Shown piece by piece: positions 57,101 to 64,000 of a DNA stretch of 64,000 bases. A program made the position numbers and the translations under genes. Position 1 is the first letter of the stretch, and each line of letters begins with the position of its first letter. This DNA is from JAPLUA01 sp964625855 (GTDB taxonomy: Bacteria > Verrucomicrobiota > Verrucomicrobiia > Limisphaerales > UBA8199): assembly GCA_964625855.1 (NCBI GenBank), contig CAZVFC010000032.1, forward strand, positions 37,816 through 101,815, given 5' to 3'. Under the pieces are notes generated by a model, which was not told where the DNA came from, did no database searches, and saw nothing but the letters and a program-made list of their open reading frames with translations.

Positions 57101-60100
57101 GGCGGCGGTGTTGTTGAAGGTCACGCTGGTCGCGCCGAAGAAATTTGTTCCGTTGATGACCACGCTGCTGCCCACGTAACCGCTGCCCGGCGAAAAGCTG
57201 GTGATCACCGGCGGCAAATTGCTCGCCGGGGTCCAGTTCAAGCTCAGGGCGCCCGCAGCCACGTCCCCGCCCTCGCCGAACTCAAGTTGCGGAGTCTTGA
57301 AGCCATCAACCGCTATGGAATAAATGGTGCCGCTGCTGGCGTTGAAGATGACCCGGCTGACGACGTCCCCCGGAACATCGTCGTTGGTGGCCACCGCAGT
57401 CAGGTTGGTCAACACGGTACCGGTATAGACGGCGAGCAGCGTGTTGAAGCTGGTTCGCAAGGTATCGAAGGTCCACAAGCCGCTGGCCGGTGCCGTCCAC
57501 CGATACCAGACGGACTTGCCGCCTTCGTTTCCGACATGCCACGGTTCGCCGGATTCCTTGGTCGCCCCAGTGTTGTCGCCGGAAGCGGTTCCCGAAGTGC
57601 CGCTGATGGTCTGAGGCGTGGCGAAGTTGTCGTTAGATGGTGGCGGGAATACGGTGAAAGAAAGCGCGCTGACTCCCGTGCCACCCGGCGTGGTGACACG
57701 CAGCGGCCCGGTCGTGACGCCGTTGGGAGCCTCGGCGGTGATCTGGGTGGCGGAATTGACCTGGAATCTCGCCGCCAGGTTGTTAAACGTGACGTTGGTT
57801 GCTCCGGTAAAGTTCGCCCCGCTGATATTTACGCTCGCCCGCGCGACGCCGCTGGTGGGAACAAAACTGCTGATGACCGGGGCTGGAATCACCACAAAAT
57901 CGTTCGCGCTCGCCCCCGTACCCAGAGGGGTTGTCACCCGGATCAGGCCCGTGGTCGCTCCCGCGGGCACAGTGGCGGTAATCTGTGAGGCCGAGTTTAT
58001 GGTGAAATTTGCCGACGCCACATTGTTGAAGCTGACCGTGGTTGAGCCAGTCAAGTTGGCGCCTTGAATGACCACCAATGCCCCGACCCCGCCGCTCGTC
58101 GGGTTGAACGAACTAAGGACCGGCGTCGTGATCACCGTGAAGTTGCCGCCGGTCTGTGCCGTTATACCCCCCGCGGTGACCGCGATACGACCCGTGGCCG
58201 CGCCGACCGGAACCGTCGCGGTGATTTGTGTGGCGGAGTTGACCGTGTACGACGAGGCCGCCACGCCGTTGAACGTCACGCTGGTCGCCCCGGTGAAATT
58301 CGCGCCGGTGATAATCACGACGGTGCCGATATTACCGCTGGCGGGGCTGAACCCAGTGATGTTCGGTCCGCTCGTGACGGCAAAGCTGCTGGCGCTGTTG
58401 GCCGTGCCGCTCGGGGAAGTGACCGAAATCAGACCGGTCGTGGCCCCCACGGGCACGGTCGCGCTCAGATTCGTCGCCGTGCCCAGGGTGAACGAGGCAT
58501 TGACGTTGTTGAACCGGACCGCCGTAACTTCGTTCAATTTCGTGCCGCGAATGATAACGGTCGTCAGTGGTGGACCGTTGGTCGGGCTGAAGCTCGTGAT
58601 GGTGGGCGGGACGGTGACAAGGCTTGGATCATAGACAAAGGCGCTGCGCCCATGCGTGAAAGCAAACACCTTCCCGCTGACCGGCTGGACCGCCATATCA
58701 AACACCGCCACATTCGGCATCCCGCTGGCCGGTCCCATGTGCGTCCAGGACCCGCCCGCATCAGGGCTCCGCCACACACCGATGTCCGTGCCGACGTACA
58801 CATTATTTGGATTCGCCGGGTCTATCGCGATGGCGTTGTGCGGCAGGTTGACCGGCGGGCTGACATTGACCCAGGTAGGCGCGGCTGCCAGGGCATTGGC
58901 GGTCTTGAACACATGGCCCGGCTTGCCCGGTGTGTTTCCGTCGAAACCCGACAGTGTGACATACAGCACGTTGGCATTCTGAGGATTGAAGGCCACTTGG
59001 GTGACAAAGCGGTTGGGGAGATTGTTGCCGGCATCAATGTCCACCCACGTGGCGCCACCCTGAGCGGTTAATCGCAATTGGCCATTCCTCGTTCCGAAGG
59101 CATAAGTGTTGCCGGTGGTATCCGACGGCGCGAACGCCAACGCCGTGACCCAGGAATTCATTTCGGGACTGTTATAGGGCCAGAGGGCGACATAGTCTTG
59201 AACATATTGCGGTGCCGGGGCGGTGAAGAAGTTGGTGCATTTCAGCAGGCGCGTTGACCCCGATATGACAATGTTCTCGTTGCCGGGAGCGAACGCCATC
59301 CGGCCAATAAATGGCGCGTTGGGAAAGAGACCGTATTCCGCGCTGCTGACGAGCATCAGTTCCCGATTCTGTCCGGCCCCGGTCGCGCGGAAGGTTGCGA
59401 GATTCTGGTTCATTACCACCCACTTGGCATCAGGATTATTAGGAGAAAAGGCGTTGTCGGCGCCGTCTCCGCTGCTGGCGAAAGACCACCCGCTGGTTCC
59501 TGACCATTTCGCCGAGCCGTTATCCTGCTCGCCCCCCAACGCCACACTGGCCCCCTGCGGGTGGACTGAGCCGTGATAAAACTGGATAGCGGACAAGGAG
59601 GTATTATGACTGGCAAAGGTATTTCCGGAATCGGTCGTGCTCCATAATCCTCCGTCATTCCCTACCAGCAGACGGTTCCCGGCCCAAGCGAAGGCATGCT
59701 GATCAGAATGTACCTTGACGCCCCGAGTTTGGGCGTTGTAATGCCCGGCAATAGTCGTCCAGGAAGTGCCATTATATCTCCAGACGGCCACCTCTCCAAA
59801 ATACACTACATTGGGGTTGGTTGGATCCACACTGACTGCGAAATTATAGCTCAGTTGCTTCGCGCCCGTCATGATCGGAAGGCTGGTCCACGTTGGTGCA
59901 GTGCTCCAGGCATTGGCGGTTTTCCAGATCCCCAGCAGGGTGGTCTCATTCTTCGCAACGCACACATAAGCAGTATCCGGATTCGACGGCGAAATCGCTA
60001 CGGCAATACGCGCGACCATTTGGCTGCCCCACGGACCGCTCAGAAGGTTCCAACTACTTCCCGCATCTGGAGAACGATAGACCGCCCCTACGGTTTCGAC

Positions 60101-61069
60101 TCCGCCGGCCAACACACCCCCGGCTCCGATATCGGCTGTGGCAGCATACTGATTGTTGAAATTGGACGGATGTGCTTCCAGGGCCATGACTGGTCCGGCC
60201 AGCCGGCGTGTCCAGGTCGCGCCCCCGTCGGTGGAGAGGTACACGCCGTTGGTCGGAATGGGGGGCAGAGGTGAGGATCCCGTGATGTAGAGCTGAGCGG
60301 AACGATCCGGAGCGGTGGCAGCCAACACGTGACTTATGTTGCCGGGATTGACCCTAATCGCAGTGATGCAGTTCTTGGCGAAGTTTGCTGTTCCCAAAAC
60401 CTGCCAGGTCTGGCCGCCGTCAGTGGACTTCAGAAGTCCGGCACCAGCGTAGGCATCGCTGCCGTTAGGTTCGCCCGTGCCGGCGAACATCACCGAAGGA
60501 TTGCTCGGCGCAAAAGCCACGGCGCCGATGGCCAGCGAAGGCTGATCGTCCGTCCGTGGAATCCAAATGGCGCCCGAATTGGTTGTCTCCCAGACGCCGC
60601 CCATGGCTGTGCCGACGAGCCAATGGGCTGGATTTCCGGGATTGACAGCAATACATGGGATTCGACCACTGACGGCGGCAACGGGCTCAACCTGTCCATC
60701 CACGATCGGCGCCGGACCAATGTTGGCCCACTGAGTTCCACTCTTTGCGCCTTTTGGCTGCCGGGACAGTTTCTGGGCCGCACCCTGAATCTGCAGCAGG
60801 GCCGCCTCCCGCACGCCCAACGGGATTGTGTTGCTGGGATAGGCCCTTTGCTGGTAGGCCCACGCCCACCGCCGGTATTGGCTGGTGTTGGTGGGGAAAG
60901 GGATGAACGCAGCGGGGGGTGGAGGTGGAACAACGGCCGCCGCCGCGGCGTTTCCTGCCGCCCCTGGGGCTTGATTCTGGCCGTAGCTGTTAAACGCCAG
61001 GATTAGCCCGACCACCGAAGTGGTCAGCTTAAACCCGGCACGGGACGGTTGACGGTAGTAGGTTCTCAT
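54167..61069 (-). CDS. Giant secreted multidomain adhesin-like protein (sortilin/BNR propeller, IPT/TIG and PPC-like repeats, Ig domains)
   Basis: A 2300-residue exported protein (MRTYYRQPSRAGFKLTTSVVGLILAFNSYGQ). Residues of about 100-810 form a BNR/VPS10-type beta-propeller with recurring S-T-D-G-G-x-T-W. From about 820 there are six IPT/TIG domains (I-T-S-F-S-P-x-x-G, G-A-N-F-T-G-A-T-x-V-T-F-N). The fifth and sixth alternate with three copies of a PPC-like domain (N-D-N-F... S-G-E-P-x-H-A-G... S-V-W-Y-x-W-T-A-P) near 1140, 1366 and 1580. A laminin-G-like region near 1710-1925, Ig-like domains near 1926 and 2143, and the shared C-terminal module ending QRYYRVQLLP complete it. Probably surface-displayed and ligand-binding. 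The duplicated leader element lies about 200 nt upstream. Confidence 0.88.
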   Translation of the reverse strand: MRTYYRQPSRAGFKLTTSVVGLILAFNSYGQNQAPGAAGNAAAAAVVPPPPPAAFIPFPTNTSQYRRWAWAYQQRAYPSNTIPLGVREAALLQIQGAAQKLSRQPKGAKSGTQWANIGPAPIVDGQVEPVAAVSGRIPCIAVNPGNPAHWLVGTAMGGVWETTNSGAIWIPRTDDQPSLAIGAVAFAPSNPSVMFAGTGEPNGSDAYAGAGLLKSTDGGQTWQVLGTANFAKNCITAIRVNPGNISHVLAATAPDRSAQLYITGSSPLPPIPTNGVYLSTDGGATWTRRLAGPVMALEAHPSNFNNQYAATADIGAGGVLAGGVETVGAVYRSPDAGSSWNLLSGPWGSQMVARIAVAISPSNPDTAYVCVAKNETTLLGIWKTANAWSTAPTWTSLPIMTGAKQLSYNFAVSVDPTNPNVVYFGEVAVWRYNGTSWTTIAGHYNAQTRGVKVHSDQHAFAWAGNRLLVGNDGGLWSTTDSGNTFASHNTSLSAIQFYHGSVHPQGASVALGGEQDNGSAKWSGTSGWSFASSGDGADNAFSPNNPDAKWVVMNQNLATFRATGAGQNRELMLVSSAEYGLFPNAPFIGRMAFAPGNENIVISGSTRLLKCTNFFTAPAPQYVQDYVALWPYNSPEMNSWVTALAFAPSDTTGNTYAFGTRNGQLRLTAQGGATWVDIDAGNNLPNRFVTQVAFNPQNANVLYVTLSGFDGNTPGKPGHVFKTANALAAAPTWVNVSPPVNLPHNAIAIDPANPNNVYVGTDIGVWRSPDAGGSWTHMGPASGMPNVAVFDMAVQPVSGKVFAFTHGRSAFVYDPSLVTVPPTITSFSPTNGPPLTTVIIRGTKLNEVTAVRFNNVNASFTLGTATNLSATVPVGATTGLISVTSPSGTANSASSFAVTSGPNITGFSPASGNIGTVVIITGANFTGATSVTFNGVAASSYTVNSATQITATVPVGAATGRIAVTAGGITAQTGGNFTVITTPVLSSFNPTSGGVGALVVIQGANLTGSTTVSFNNVASANFTINSASQITATVPAGATTGLIRVTTPLGTGASANDFVVIPAPVISSFVPTSGVARASVNISGANFTGATNVTFNNLAARFQVNSATQITAEAPNGVTTGPLRVTTPGGTGVSALSFTVFPPPSNDNFATPQTISGTSGTASGDNTGATKESGEPWHVGNEGGKSVWYRWTAPASGLWTFDTLRTSFNTLLAVYTGTVLTNLTAVATNDDVPGDVVSRVIFNASSGTIYSIAVDGFKTPQLEFGEGGDVAAGALSLNWTPASNLPPVITSFSPGSGYVGSSVVINGTNFFGATSVTFNNTAAAFTVDSLARIVAVVPSGASSGLLRVSAPGGVATSAASFTVLVGPGNDHFANASLLGGTNGMVTGSNDGATSEPGEPQHAGRPGGRSVWYAWTAPGNGTWRFDTYGSSFDTALAVYVGDSANALSLVASNDNSGSQATSELTLTAAGNTTYRLAIDGVNGAVGNIVMNWTYLPILPQISNFTPGSGPVGTTVTITGTNLAGATSVRFNGVSAGIASNSGTQIIAAVPPGASTGPIQVTTLNGNTTSAGNFVVTVAPVNDNFVNAQLLVSNAVAVGANVGATKESGEPYHAGNTGGASVWYVWTAPASGTWRVDTIGSSFDTTLGVYTGSSVGSLSLMVSDDDSGGDRTSQASFSATFGAVYRIAVDGYNGDSGSLMLRLVSVTPTDWIYYTAFEPYYPDFYNVWGSLDGQNGWDVLGTGLNGFVESFAYGFGYSAALGYSPTNANSTYLWVPVNHTPDTNTRPVVTFSVVMKIVDSSVNRWDDFQWQVYNLNGDRLFTLDFDNSNLGIYYRLSSGSYVYTGTDFENGVFYRLYLVMDFARNQWSAFLYDGQSYASVVEHQPISNTGLGLTLNEVDAVWLPRNALAGDNYLVFDEYSLYAGASLAPRILQQPRGKTVASGASVALNVTADGAEPLSFQWRRAGEPIPGATQPVLALNNVMDSQAGNYTVVVTNSEGVVTSTIAVLTVSMPLAQALDTTNWVWTTDGEVGWFGQTATNHDGVDGAQTGESVNNQNAWMQASVTGPGLLTFWWKVSSETNYDFLEFYLDGVLQSGRISGEVNWQQRSFNLSEGLHTLRWRYSKDVSIAGGQDRAWVDQVVLNLPPTIAGHPQSQTVNTDQSATFNVVAVGTPPLSYQWRFNSTSIVGAQASTYTRSHVQPADAGSYSVVVTNAAGGVASAAALLTISAPRPVVLAPVVTSSNVVITWFSVSGRVYQLQYKAALTSATWTPLMPNVTANGPVAFMTDPSVGAQRYYRVQLLP

Positions 61070-61264
61070 AATGTGCGTTGTTCTGGATTGTTCGGGATTA
61101 CGATTCTAGCTGGTTGCTCCCATCGGTTTCAGGATTGCCGGTCGGGAGGTTCAATCTCCGGCAACTCGAAGCCGGTAAAACCGGTTGCTGGGGGTCAGGG
61201 AGCAATCCCGAACCTCCAGCAGCGTCATTGAGGCCAACAGCTCGATACGATGGGATGGGACTGT

Positions 61265-61529
61265 GCCGCTTTGTGTAGAGCTCAAACTGGACAAAGTCTT
61301 CACGGCCATGCTTTCCTGGTTGGCGAGCAGAATCGCCGAGCCCGGTGCGCCTTGATGCCGCCCTCACGGTCTCCGAAACGACAATCCTCTCGTCGGCGCG
61401 CATATTGCCCACAACGGCCAACTTTCCGCTACTGCTGGATTGACCTTTTTCTTGTCGTATTTTAACCTGCTCAAAAGGGACTACGAGACTACCGGACCGC
61501 GGGACCACGGGATTGCGAACAGCGAAGAC
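61265..61529 (-). repeat. Duplicated leader element, copy 2
   Basis: Homologous to 52466-52722. Here about 200 nt separate it from the ATG of the giant protein, and none of the weak reading frames through it is shared intact with copy 1, which favours a regulatory DNA or RNA element over a coding one. Confidence 0.8.
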
Positions 61530-61738
61530 GGGAAGATGCGCGAGCGGAATACCAGGGAATCGCGCCCGATCGCGGCAGGTAAACCTTCCAGCGACCGGCA
61601 ACAACCCCGCTTACGTGGGTATCGGCTCCTTCCCTCTTCGCGCCAGGTCGGCCAGCAGCCTCCGCGCGGCCCGGGCGAAATGTCGCATCCAGACTGCGCC
61701 TGCCCCGGCGACGCTACGGTGACTCCCCGGAGGGACTA

Positions 61739-61782
61739 CGGTGTGTCTCCCATGTGGGCCGGCCCACATGGGAGCCACACCG
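61739..61782. repeat. Inverted repeat with 22-bp arms
   Basis: CGGTGTGTCTCCCATGTGGG with CC, directly joined to its inverted copy (one mismatch), centred on GGCCGGCC at about 61760. With no loop it is a cruciform-type palindrome. It is preceded by a related CTACGGTGACTCCCC stretch at 61714. Confidence 0.85.
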
Positions 61783-62079
61783 GGATATCGCCGGGGCAAC
61801 ACCGTCATCACGCCAGCGCTGCGGGCTGGGAGGTTTGCGTTGGCGGGAACACCAGCGAGTTACCAATGTCTCAAAATGGGGCAGAGTGCCGATTTCCAGT
61901 CGGGCGGGTATCCGGTCCGCGAATAGGTGACCGTGTTCATTGGCCTTGCTGGGTGGGCTCCACGCGATAAGGGGCGCCTTCAAGGCTCTGATCGTCGCAC
62001 AACCCAGGCCCAGTTCCAGCAGCAGGCCGGAGCCTCGTTACCTCGGCTACTACGAACAATGAGGACTCGGCACGGCCAG

Positions 62080-64000
62080 CTACGGCTGGCGCACGCGGAA
62101 GAAGCGCTGCATGGCTTCGTTGACGGGCACCACGAATTGCATCAGCGAGCCGTTGCCGGTGAAGTTGGTGTGGAAGACCCAGTTGGTGGTGTCCACCTCA
62201 TCGTTGCGCTGGACCGTGTAGCTCTGGCCGTCGAACGTGTTGAAGGAAATTGTGATCACGTCGTTTGAGATTGCGGGGCTGGTCAGAAGCACCGGCAACG
62301 CGCTCGTAACCACCAGATCAACGCCCGTAGCGGTGTACTCCAGCGCGGTGCCCTGCGGCAAATTCGCGCTGGAAAAAGTCCCGCTGCGCGCGGCGCATGA
62401 CAAGAGCTGAAAACGCTCGCCCGTCGCCAGGGCGAAACCGTTGGTAAGAAAGACGGTGAGCGGGCCGCCGAGCCCAGCCGAGGCCGTCACATTGAGTTTG
62501 CCTGCCTGCCCTTGGCCGCGCCCGCCCAGCGCCAATGTCAAGGCGCCAGTGCCCTGCGCGTAATTGCCGCTGGTCAGGTTCATCGTTCCGCTGTGCACTT
62601 CGATGTTCCCATTCTGGTTGTTGAAAGTGGGCAGGAAAGTAACTGCGCCAATACCGCCCGACTTCCGGATGAGACCGGCATTGTAGATGCTAGGATAAGA
62701 ATCTCGCGCCAGCCAAGTGTCCGTCTGGAAATCTATCGTTCCGCCAGGCAAATTGTGCAAAGTCGCTGAAGTCTGAAGCGTGGCTCCGGTGATGACCAGC
62801 GAGCCGGCATTGTAGAGATTGCCCCCTGACAGGAGCTTGGATGCCGGGCCGGTGATGGTAATTGTGCCGGCATTGGTTGCGTGGCTGGAACATTCGATTA
62901 AGCCCTTGGTCCATTGGAACATGGAGCCGGGGAAAAACAGGGTCGTACCGTCGCTTAAAAACAGCGCCCGTGGTGAGCTCAAATCGAGCAGCACCGTTCC
63001 CCCGCCCGAACCGGTAAAGGTCCCTTCCCAGTTAAAGGAGGTCCCGACGCCGCTGTTTGTTGTCAGGACAAGCTGGGCCCCCGCGTTCACATGAAACAGA
63101 CCATTCGAGCTGCTTCCACCGGCAGCCAGACTCAGCGTGCCGCTGTCCACCTGGATCGTGCCGTTCTGGTTGTTGAGCCTAGGCAGGACTGTGAATGGGC
63201 TTAAGCCCCCCGACTTGCGGATGAGACCGGCGTTGTTGATCGTGCTGCCGTTTTGCGGGCTCGTCAGCGAGCCGCCCGCCGGGAAATCTATCGTCCCGGC
63301 GGACAGGTTGTGCAAAGCGCTGTCAATTCGGACCACGGCCCCAGTGATGACCAGCGAGCCGGCATTGTAGAGATTGCCTCCGAGGTTCTTGAAGGCCGGG
63401 CCGGTGATGGTGATTGTGCCGGCATTAGTCGCAGTTCCAGACGTGCATTCTATCATGCCGCTGGTCCATTGCAGCATGGAGCCCGGGAACGCCAGGGTCG
63501 CGCGGTCGTATGCGCCCAGTTGGAGCATTTTCATGCTCAAATCCAGCAGCACTGTTCCCTCGCCCGAACCGGTAACGGTCCCGTTCCACTTAAAGGATTC
63601 CCCGGCACCGCCGTCGGTCAGGACAAGCTGGGCCCCGTTGTTCACATTGAACAACGCATTCGAGCTGGTTCCACCGCCAGCCAGACTCAGCGTGCCGCTG
63701 TCCACCTGGATCGTGCCGTTCTGGTTTTCGAAAGTAGCTCCAATCCAGCTAGAGGCACCAGCGGACTTGCGGACAAGACCCAAGTTGTGGATATGGCCCC
63801 AATTCAGTTGAGTGGTTATGGGAGCATCACCCTGGAGGTCAATCGCCGCCGTTGCCGAGTTCCGAAAATTGCCCTCAATGTAGAATACCCCAGAATCGGT
63901 AACGGCGAAGGTCCCGAGATTGTAGAAAGCGCCGGTAAGTAACTTCCCTTGGTCAGCAGAATCTATGGGCTGATTCCGGTTCCGGGAGTTTTCCCAACGT
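62080..64000 (-). CDS. Large secreted beta-repeat protein (5' end beyond the window)
   Basis: The minus-strand frame is open from the stop at 62080 to the window edge, giving at least 640 residues with no start inside; sequence past 63783 still shows the repeat pattern (L-L-T-G-A-F-Y-N-L-G-T-F-A-V-T-D-S-G). It is built of repeats of roughly 170 residues containing N-A-G-T-I-T-I-T-G-P, L-Y-N-A-G-S-L-V-I-T-G-A, N-A-G-L-I-R-K-S-G-G and N-Q-N-G-T-I-Q-V-D-S-G-T-L-S-L-A. These are stacked beta strands as in autotransporter-like or filamentous surface proteins. After a FALATGERFQLLSCAARSGTF segment it ends in the shared module (AMQRFFRVRQP). It is probably a cell-surface or extracellular matrix protein. 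Confidence 0.8.
   Translation of the reverse strand, partial: RWENSRNRNQPIDSADQGKLLTGAFYNLGTFAVTDSGVFYIEGNFRNSATAAIDLQGDAPITTQLNWGHIHNLGLVRKSAGASSWIGATFENQNGTIQVDSGTLSLAGGGTSSNALFNVNNGAQLVLTDGGAGESFKWNGTVTGSGEGTVLLDLSMKMLQLGAYDRATLAFPGSMLQWTSGMIECTSGTATNAGTITITGPAFKNLGGNLYNAGSLVITGAVVRIDSALHNLSAGTIDFPAGGSLTSPQNGSTINNAGLIRKSGGLSPFTVLPRLNNQNGTIQVDSGTLSLAAGGSSSNGLFHVNAGAQLVLTTNSGVGTSFNWEGTFTGSGGGTVLLDLSSPRALFLSDGTTLFFPGSMFQWTKGLIECSSHATNAGTITITGPASKLLSGGNLYNAGSLVITGATLQTSATLHNLPGGTIDFQTDTWLARDSYPSIYNAGLIRKSGGIGAVTFLPTFNNQNGNIEVHSGTMNLTSGNYAQGTGALTLALGGRGQGQAGKLNVTASAGLGGPLTVFLTNGFALATGERFQLLSCAARSGTFSSANLPQGTALEYTATGVDLVVTSALPVLLTSPAISNDVITISFNTFDGQSYTVQRNDEVDTTNWVFHTNFTGNGSLMQFVVPVNEAMQRFFRVRQP

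Larger units (their letters stand above)
61070..62079. other. Long intergenic region with leader element copy 2 and a palindrome
   Basis: About 1 kb between two minus-strand surface-protein genes. It holds copy 2 of the leader element (61265-61529) and a 22-bp-arm palindrome (61739-61782). Open frames occur on both strands but none has a start, motif or composition that supports a gene. Confidence 0.55.

Noticed and set aside
61440..61970. Plus-strand open frame in the long intergenic region
   Set aside because: It runs through the leader element and the palindrome, has no recognisable domain, and is unlikely to be coding.

Overview
The window looks like a GC-rich chromosomal segment of a free-living Verrucomicrobiota bacterium, probably near the Pedosphaera/Limisphaerales side of the phylum. 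This rests on gene content and style, not on an rRNA gene, since none is present. The pointers are a prepilin of the FTLIELLVVIAIIAILASLL type, a PEP-CTERM sorting signal, a Tat-type Gfo/Idh oxidoreductase, giant IPT/TIG and beta-helix surface proteins, and a shared C-terminal module ending in R-[FYC]-[YF]-R-V/L.

Layout. 1-2.9 kb: small accessory genes (membrane protein, zinc ribbon, S26 peptidase-like lipoprotein, small lipoprotein) mixed with gene debris (P-domain/PEP-CTERM tail, SUMF1 shred) and a palindromic array of 11-nt units. 2.9-10.2 kb: a tightly packed six-gene operon (acyl carrier protein, HxxxD acyltransferase, B12-type radical SAM enzyme, FAD oxidoreductase, acyl-AMP ligase, CrtI-like desaturase) that looks like a biosynthetic cluster without its own ketosynthase. 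It converges on a 2Fe-2S/ASKHA corrinoid-activator-like gene. 12.0-18.3 kb, minus strand: nine-haem cytochrome c, HemA, BtpA-like protein, Gfo/Idh protein. 18.6-26.8 kb, plus strand: single-domain response regulator, then the nitrogen assimilation genes gltB, gltD and glutamate dehydrogenase. 26.8-37.9 kb: zincin, TPR membrane protein, a possible caspase-fold/golvesin protein, SUMF1-type protein, cysteine-less redoxin, and an unknown secreted protein behind three promoter-like sequences and followed by a textbook terminator. 38.2-46.8 kb: envelope redox and folding genes (VKOR-thioredoxin fusion, parvulin), priA, and an rseP-ispG pair. 46.8-64 kb: two gene remnants, then four large secreted proteins and a prepilin, all on the minus strand, the last gene running off the window.

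The most unusual content is repeated DNA rather than a single gene. (i) Four intergenic places hold arrays of about 11-nt units, three of them folded into long inverted repeats, each with a different unit sequence. (ii) Islands with 7-nt periodicity sit in frame inside priA, ispG and a TPR membrane protein, with a related run between gltB and gltD. (iii) A leader element of about 255 bp is duplicated upstream of two giant surface-protein genes. (iv) A 17-nt motif recurs in three divergent intergenic regions. The 2.9-10.2 kb operon is the best candidate for an undescribed pathway. No tRNA, rRNA, CRISPR array, insertion sequence or phage module was recognised.
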